From contig JAJCYN010000111.1 of assembly GCA_029262915.1 (NCBI GenBank), positions 1 to 5,482 on the forward strand: 5,482 bases of DNA. Direction: 5' to 3'. Both the position numbers and the translations under genes were made by a program. Below, one piece after another: positions 1 to 3,669 of the stretch (positions are counted from its first letter, which is position 1; every line of letters starts with the position of its first letter). The notes beneath the pieces were generated by a model. The model was given only the letters and a program-made list of their open reading frames with translations, did not search any database and had not been told where the DNA came from. The stretch comes from Flavobacteriales bacterium (GTDB taxonomy: Bacteria > Bacteroidota > Bacteroidia > Flavobacteriales_E > Vicingaceae).

Positions 1-655
1 GATTTAATTCTGGTTTTAAAGTTTTATCAATCTCTCCACTTTTTAACATTTTTGCATATCGAATTGCAATTGGGTCATTTATAAAATCTTCATCTAATAA
101 ATCACATGCCGTTTCATACAATATTTTACTAAATTCAAGTATAATCTTATTGTTGGCATCAAGAATAACAGTTTGGCTTTCTTCTCTGTGCTTGACTACT
201 TTGTTTTTTATAGTAATGTTTTCTTTTGGTATCTCTAATTGTGAAGCTACTTTTTCAAGATATGTGTCTAATAGCTTCATATCTTTTCCATCTAGTGTTA
301 CCTCGAAAGATTCATTTAATCTTAAATCTTTTATGCTAGGAAATTTGGGAGACAACCTTGTTTCAACCTTTAAGTCTTCTGTTAGTGCCATATCATAATC
401 TTCTCCATCTACAGTTAATTTTTCATTTCTCAATGGGTTCGGGACATTTTTCCCTCGACCTTTTACATCAAAAGCAAAACGATATGTAGCAATGATTTTG
501 TGATTTTTGAATATCTCATCAATATTCTTATTCATACTAGTATTACAGGATTCACATACTGAGTGTATGGTATATTGACCTCCCACAGATTTTGGTATTA
601 TATGCTCTGGTTTTACTTTTGTGAAATTATTGTAACAAATAATACATTTTTTCAT
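1..655 (-). CDS. HNH endonuclease-like protein, 3' end cut by window edge
   Basis: The minus strand is open from an ATG at 655-653 to position 1, giving 218 residues without a stop, so the C-terminus lies outside the window. The first 40 residues carry a zinc-ribbon HNH core: C4-x2-C7, then E17-H18-I-I-P21-K-S-x-G-G26, then C34-x2-C37-N38. This spacing is typical of small Cys-containing HNH domains (HNH_5-like), in which the four cysteines bind zinc and the EH pair supplies the metal-binding and catalytic residues. Residues from about 45 onward are charged and are not recognised as a known domain; they may be a DNA-binding or partner region. It probably cleaves DNA, but whether it is a defence, mobile-element or repair nuclease cannot be told. 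It is divergent from the secreted-protein genes to its right and probably unrelated to them in function. Confidence 0.85.
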   Translation of the reverse strand, partial: MKKCIICYNNFTKVKPEHIIPKSVGGQYTIHSVCESCNTSMNKNIDEIFKNHKIIATYRFAFDVKGRGKNVPNPLRNEKLTVDGEDYDMALTEDLKVETRLSPKFPSIKDLRLNESFEVTLDGKDMKLLDTYLEKVASQLEIPKENITIKNKVVKHREESQTVILDANNKIILEFSKILYETACDLLDEDFINDPIAIRYAKMLKSGEIDKTLKPELN

Positions 656-685
656 TCAATTTTTTTACACAATTTAAGAATAAGC

Positions 686-756
686 AAAGACTTACAACAA
701 AAATAACTTCCTAATTATCAATATTTTACATATCTACGTGTTTTACGTAAGTCTTT
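686..756. repeat. 10-bp inverted repeat pair with about 51-bp spacer
   Basis: The arms AAAGACTTAC (686-695) and GTAAGTCTTT (747-756) are exact reverse complements. They lie in the divergent promoter region and could be a regulator-binding pair or the residue of an insertion or recombination site. The arms are short and no protein is linked to them, so function is unknown. Confidence 0.4.
698..705 (-). promoter_or_regulatory. possible Bacteroidota -7 box for the HNH gene
   Basis: Read on the minus strand this is TATTTTTG, an exact match to the Bacteroidota -7 consensus TAnnTTTG. It would give a leader of roughly 35-40 nt before the ATG at 655. A TTTG-type -33 element at proper spacing is not seen (an ATTG lies only about 13 nt upstream), and such a box can arise by chance in AT-rich DNA. 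This is a weak call. Confidence 0.3.
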
Positions 757-881
757 TAACGGATTGACTGATACCATCTTTTTGCTTACTTTAGACAGCC
801 CTTAACTACCGTTTCTTAAACCCCAATTGCAACGCAAACTAATTTTAACTAAATTGGTATGCACTTTTAATTTTTATTGGT

Positions 882-1820
882 TTGAAAACACTACTTAAAA
901 TATCATTATCTCTAATCATAAGTTCTACTTGTTTAATTGGTAATGGGCAAAACCTTGTGCCTAATCCGAGTTTTGAGGATACGGTGCAATGTCCGTCAAG
1001 TACTGGTGAATTATTTAATTCAGTTAATTGGAACTCTCCTACATCTGGTTCTCCAGATTATTTTAATTCTTGTCATACCCTACTAAACAATGCAAGTACT
1101 CCTAATAATTTTTTTGGGAATCAAAATCCATATCACGGTAATTCTTATGCTGGGTTTGGTGCATATCAACTACCTAATGTAAGAGAATACCTTCAAGTTC
1201 AACTTGATTCTATTTTACAATCGGGAGTAAATTATTGTGTCTCATATTATGTTTCCTTAGCGGAAGTATCTGGATATTCAATTAAGCAGATTGGTTTGTA
1301 CTTTTCTAATACATTAATAAATAATCCAATTACAACTACATTACCTTTCACCCCCCAAATAGAGAATAATTCATTTATATCTGATTCAACTTTATGGGTA
1401 AAAGTAACAGGAATGTTTACTGCTGTTGGTGGAGAAGAATATTTGATTATTGGGAATTTCAATAATGATGTTAGTACAGATACTTTAGGTGTTTCCAATA
1501 ATTCTAATGCTTCTTATTACTATATAGATTCCATTGAAGTAAAAAGATGTTCTCCTTCATCCATAGATGAGAATCATCTTAATAACATTAAAATATCTCC
1601 TAACCCAGCTAATGATTATTTCAATATTGACATTGGAGATAACAATAATGCTCCATATAGTCTAAAACTATACAATGCAATGGGGCAAGAACTATTTAGC
1701 TTGATAAATGTTAAAAGTAAAACAACACGTATTGACATTTCTAAATACAACACCAATCTATTGTTTGTTAAAATTGAATCTCAAAATAAATCATTCACTT
1801 ATAAACTTTTAAAACCCTAA
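882..1820 (+). CDS. secreted beta-rich protein with T9SS type A sorting domain
   Basis: The gene encodes 312 residues. The start is taken as TTG at 882: the frame has a stop at 846-848 and no in-frame ATG before a clear signal peptide (K2, hydrophobic residues 4-19, cleavage near G22|Q23). The mature protein opens with NLVPNPSFED (24-33). It then has a Cys/aromatic-rich region with a DYFNSC motif, NSFISDS, GGEEYL and SYYYIDSIEV (211-220), a pattern seen in Bacteroidota surface proteins and probably a jelly-roll, carbohydrate-binding-like fold (inference). Residues about 229-312 match the type A (Por secretion tail) domain: KISPNPAND at 237-245, LYNAMGQEL at 263-271 and a C-terminal FTYKLLKP. 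This tag would direct the protein across the outer membrane by T9SS and usually leads to surface anchoring. It is paralogous to the protein at 2683 and precedes the short fibre-like gene by 3 nt, so the two are probably co-transcribed. The ligand is unknown. Confidence 0.9.
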   Translation: MKTLLKISLSLIISSTCLIGNGQNLVPNPSFEDTVQCPSSTGELFNSVNWNSPTSGSPDYFNSCHTLLNNASTPNNFFGNQNPYHGNSYAGFGAYQLPNVREYLQVQLDSILQSGVNYCVSYYVSLAEVSGYSIKQIGLYFSNTLINNPITTTLPFTPQIENNSFISDSTLWVKVTGMFTAVGGEEYLIIGNFNNDVSTDTLGVSNNSNASYYYIDSIEVKRCSPSSIDENHLNNIKISPNPANDYFNIDIGDNNNAPYSLKLYNAMGQELFSLINVKSKTTRIDISKYNTNLLFVKIESQNKSFTYKLLKP

Positions 1821-1823
1821 CTT

Positions 1824-2240
1824 ATGAAAACACTAAAACTTTTCAGCATCATTGTATGCACATTAATTACAACATCAACTTTTGCTCAGAATTGGCGATT
1901 AGGAGGCAATACTGTCTTTCCATTTGGAGGGATTAATTCAGTCAATGCAACCAATAATAGTTTCGGAACTGTTGCGGGTGCGAACTTTCCAATTAACTTC
2001 ATCACCAACGGCATACAAAGGATGATAGTCAATGGTAGTAAGCCATTTGCCACATCAATAATTAATAACCATAATATGGATAGAAGTGGTTTTGTAGGTA
2101 TAGGAACCAATGGTAGCAATTTTTTAACTAATCCCAATCTTGGTCCATACAGTTTATTGCATTTAAATGGTTCAGGTGTTTTTCCAAATATTTTAGACGT
2201 ATTAGGGCACCATAATTGGATGAAAACAGGAGTTGCTTAA
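1824..2240 (+). CDS. short exported protein, truncated paralogue of the fibre-like gene at 3670
   Basis: This is a 138-residue ORF with an ATG 3 nt after the preceding stop, so it is probably in the same operon. Residues 1-21 are a signal peptide (TFA|Q). Residues 66-137 align with residues 68-137 of the protein at 3670: RMIVNG through GFVGIG (66-94) is identical over most of its length, then SLLHL (110-114) and GHHNWMKTGV (128-137). Similarity ends exactly at V137: here Ala and a stop follow, whereas the paralogue continues for more than 450 residues. No remnant of the missing part can be seen downstream, because the regulator gene starts at once on the other strand. There is no T9SS sorting domain, so only export to the periplasm is supported by sequence. 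It may be a functional mini-protein, a decayed fragment, or a donor for gene conversion; I favour truncation by rearrangement. Confidence 0.75.
   Translation: MKTLKLFSIIVCTLITTSTFAQNWRLGGNTVFPFGGINSVNATNNSFGTVAGANFPINFITNGIQRMIVNGSKPFATSIINNHNMDRSGFVGIGTNGSNFLTNPNLGPYSLLHLNGSGVFPNILDVLGHHNWMKTGVA
2018..2095 (+). repeat. 78-bp direct repeat, copy 1
   Basis: This stretch is identical at every base to 3870-3947, at an offset of 1852 bp, while sequences on both sides are clearly diverged. It encodes the RMIVNG to GFVG segment of the short fibre-like gene, in the same codon phase as the second copy. Perfect identity including third codon positions points to recent duplication or gene conversion. 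Confidence 0.95.
2211..2234 (+). repeat. 24-bp direct repeat at the truncation point, copy 1
   Basis: This is identical to 4057-4080; with one mismatch the match extends left to 2205/4051. It encodes HNWMKTGV and adjoining bases. It ends exactly where the short gene loses similarity to the long one, so it marks the probable breakpoint of the truncation. Confidence 0.9.
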
Positions 2241-2241
2241 C

Positions 2242-2469
2242 TTATTCAAAATCTAACAACTCTTTTGGAGGAATATTAAGAATCTGAGCTATTTTATAAA
2301 TACTTAAAATGCCTGTATTGATAGAGCCACTTTCAATTAATCTAAGTTGCTTTTCATCAGTACCCATTTCAAAAGCCATTTGAAGCCCCGAAATTTGATG
2401 TTCTTTTCTTAATCTTTTAAGGTTTGTTCCAAAAGCTTCTAAAAACTTTTTATGTACTTGATTTTCCAA
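2242..2469 (-). CDS. small XRE-family helix-turn-helix regulator
   Basis: The gene encodes 75 residues. The TTG at 2469 is the only reasonable start: the same frame has a TAA at 2484-2482 and no ATG, and the nearby ATG at 2474 is in another frame. The protein is a lone HTH domain: NLKRLRKE (17-24) as helix 1, ISGLQMAFEMGTDEKQLRLIESG as the turn and recognition helices, then a C-terminal pattern INTGILSIYKIAQILNIPPKELLDFE typical of small Bacteroidota XRE regulators. It should bind DNA as a dimer and has no sensing or catalytic domain. It is convergent with the short fibre-like gene (one base between the stop codons) and divergent from the second module. The dyad at 2498-2523 just upstream is a good candidate operator, suggesting autoregulation and possibly control of the genes at 2683 onward. 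Confidence 0.85.
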   Translation of the reverse strand: MENQVHKKFLEAFGTNLKRLRKEHQISGLQMAFEMGTDEKQLRLIESGSINTGILSIYKIAQILNIPPKELLDFE

Positions 2470-2682
2470 GCCATAAAGTTTTTAATTCATAAAAAATATA
2501 TTCGGTTATATTTAGCCGAATATGAATATTTAATTATATTTAATCCCATAAAACGAAAAAAATACTTGAACAAAATCTACAAAATACCACCAATACCAAC
2601 ATGAGGGGTTCAACTTTTTATGTTTAAATTGCGTCTTATTAAAAGATGCTGATAATTAAAAATTATAAACAAACTTTAACAA
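2470..2682. other. divergent intergenic region between regulator and second module
   Basis: This very AT-rich 213-nt gap must hold the promoters of the regulator (minus) and of the gene at 2683 (plus). It contains the dyad at 2498-2523. Near-matches to TAnnTTTG (one mismatch, for example TATGTTTA at 2619-2626, plus strand) are present, but none is convincing. No ORF, RNA gene or terminator hairpin was found. Confidence 0.55.
2498..2523. promoter_or_regulatory. 26-bp dyad, candidate operator of the XRE regulator
   Basis: ATATTCGG (2498-2505) and CCGAATAT (2516-2523) are perfect reverse complements. Allowing one mismatch the arms extend to 11 bp each (ATATTCGGTTA / TAGCCGAATAT) around a 4-nt centre. 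The GC-containing arms stand out in AT-rich DNA. The site ends about 29 nt upstream of the regulator's start and overlaps where its promoter should be, the usual position for an autoregulatory operator. A hairpin in the regulator's leader RNA is an alternative. Confidence 0.6.
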
Positions 2683-3654
2683 TTGTATAAACCTTTATAC
2701 ATATTATTCTTTTTACTAATAATTGGTGCTACAACTGGCAATGCTCAAAACCTCGTTTTTAATGGAGATTTTGAGATTATGGATACTTGTCCTACGGCTG
2801 TTTCTACCCCTGGAGATATGCAAATTGAAAGATGTACAGGGTGGTATAGCCCTACTACTGCAACAAGCGATTATTTTAATGCTTGTAACTCTGGATTCGT
2901 ATCTATCCCAAGTAATGTACTTGGCTATCAACCAGCTTTTTCTGGAAATGGTTATTTAGGCTTAATCCCTGTACATCGTGCTGGTAATGATTATGGTTTT
3001 TGGTTTGAGTATGCTCAAACTAAATTGGTAAAACAATTATTGCCAAATCATAAATATGAATTTTCATTTCATATCAATGTTTCAAATTTTTCTAATGACT
3101 ATTCTTTACGGAGTTTTGGTGCATATTTTTCAAATAATCCAATCAGTAGAAATGATTTTAAACCATTTGACAATGTAATTCCGCAAGTTTCTTATTCTGA
3201 TAACAGTTTCATTACTGATACTGTTAACTGGATTAATATTTCGGGAGAATTTATAGCTAATGGTGGTGAGGAATATTTAACACTAGGAATGTTTCCTGAT
3301 ACTAGCAATTTTGATACGTTATGTAATTATATAACATTCCCGTGTGATTTTATTGATTTTAGTACATATTATTATATTGACTATATCGAATTAATAGAAA
3401 TGGAAAAGCCAATAACTATTCCCAATATTATCACACCTAATGGTGATGGACTGAATGATATATTTCAGCTTAACTTTCCTGTTATCAAAACAGAAATTTA
3501 TAATAGGTGGGGACAGCAGCTATTTACAAGTAGTAACGATGCTTTTTGGGATGGAAGAACCACCAGTGGTAAAGAAGTACCCGAAGGAACATATTACTAC
3601 ATTATAGTAACAGAAGAAGAAACGTATAAAGGTTATTTACAATTGTTAAGGTAG
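2683..3654 (+). CDS. secreted beta-rich protein with T9SS type B sorting domain
   Basis: The gene encodes 323 residues, starting at TTG 2683 (an in-frame TAA at 2677-2679 excludes anything upstream). The signal peptide is residues 1-21 (GNA|Q). The mature part resembles the protein at 882: NLVFNGDFE, CPT, SPTTATSDYFNAC, NSFITDT, NGGEEYL and STYYYIDYIEL (227-237) occur in the same order, so the two passengers are homologous though well diverged. The C-terminus differs: residues 247-323 match the gliding-motility-associated (type B, CHU_C) domain, with PNIITPNGDGLND (247-259), IYNRWGQQLF (272-281), FWDG (288-291) and VPEGTYYYII (299-308). This should also route the protein through T9SS. It lies 15 nt upstream of the long fibre-like gene and is probably co-transcribed with it. 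The biochemical role of the passenger is not known; carbohydrate or surface binding is a guess from the fold pattern. Confidence 0.9.
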   Translation: MYKPLYILFFLLIIGATTGNAQNLVFNGDFEIMDTCPTAVSTPGDMQIERCTGWYSPTTATSDYFNACNSGFVSIPSNVLGYQPAFSGNGYLGLIPVHRAGNDYGFWFEYAQTKLVKQLLPNHKYEFSFHINVSNFSNDYSLRSFGAYFSNNPISRNDFKPFDNVIPQVSYSDNSFITDTVNWINISGEFIANGGEEYLTLGMFPDTSNFDTLCNYITFPCDFIDFSTYYYIDYIELIEMEKPITIPNIITPNGDGLNDIFQLNFPVIKTEIYNRWGQQLFTSSNDAFWDGRTTSGKEVPEGTYYYIIVTEEETYKGYLQLLR

Positions 3655-3669
3655 AAAAATCTTAACAAA

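Larger units (their letters stand above)
656..881. other. divergent intergenic region with inverted repeats
   Basis: This 226-nt gap separates the HNH gene (minus) from the secreted-protein gene (plus). I see no ORF, tRNA or terminator in it. It holds a perfect 10-bp inverted repeat, AAAGACTTAC at 686-695 and GTAAGTCTTT at 747-756. TAAGCAAA at 681-688 also pairs with TTTGCTTA at 781-788. A small hairpin, TACGT-GTTTT-ACGTA, lies at 735-749. The promoter of the gene at 882 should lie here, but no exact TAnnTTTG box is present on the plus strand. Confidence 0.6.

Noticed and set aside
150..398. Plus-strand ORF of 82 codons opposite the HNH gene
   Set aside because: It is the antisense shadow of the continuous minus-strand HNH-like frame, which has a clear zinc-ribbon motif and is open for 218 codons.
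656..881. Possible integron attC-like recombination site near the TTTTAAC and CCTTAAC sequences
   Set aside because: The 7-bp core patterns RYYYAAC and GTTRRRY do not match and no paired core sites could be placed.
882..960. Lipoprotein signal around Cys17 of the type A protein
   Set aside because: The residues before the Cys (SST) do not fit a lipobox, and a signal peptidase I site at G22|Q23 followed by the conserved NLVPN start fits better.
1247..1498. Minus-strand ORF within the type A protein gene
   Set aside because: It is antisense to a well-supported secreted protein and shows no recognisable motif.
1886..2137. Minus-strand ORF, with a near-identical partner at 3846-4028
   Set aside because: Both are antisense to the fibre-like genes; their resemblance to each other only reflects the 78-bp repeat.
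2716..2959. Two overlapping ORFs, one per strand, within the type B protein gene
   Set aside because: They are out of frame with a protein that has a signal peptide, passenger motifs and a sorting domain.
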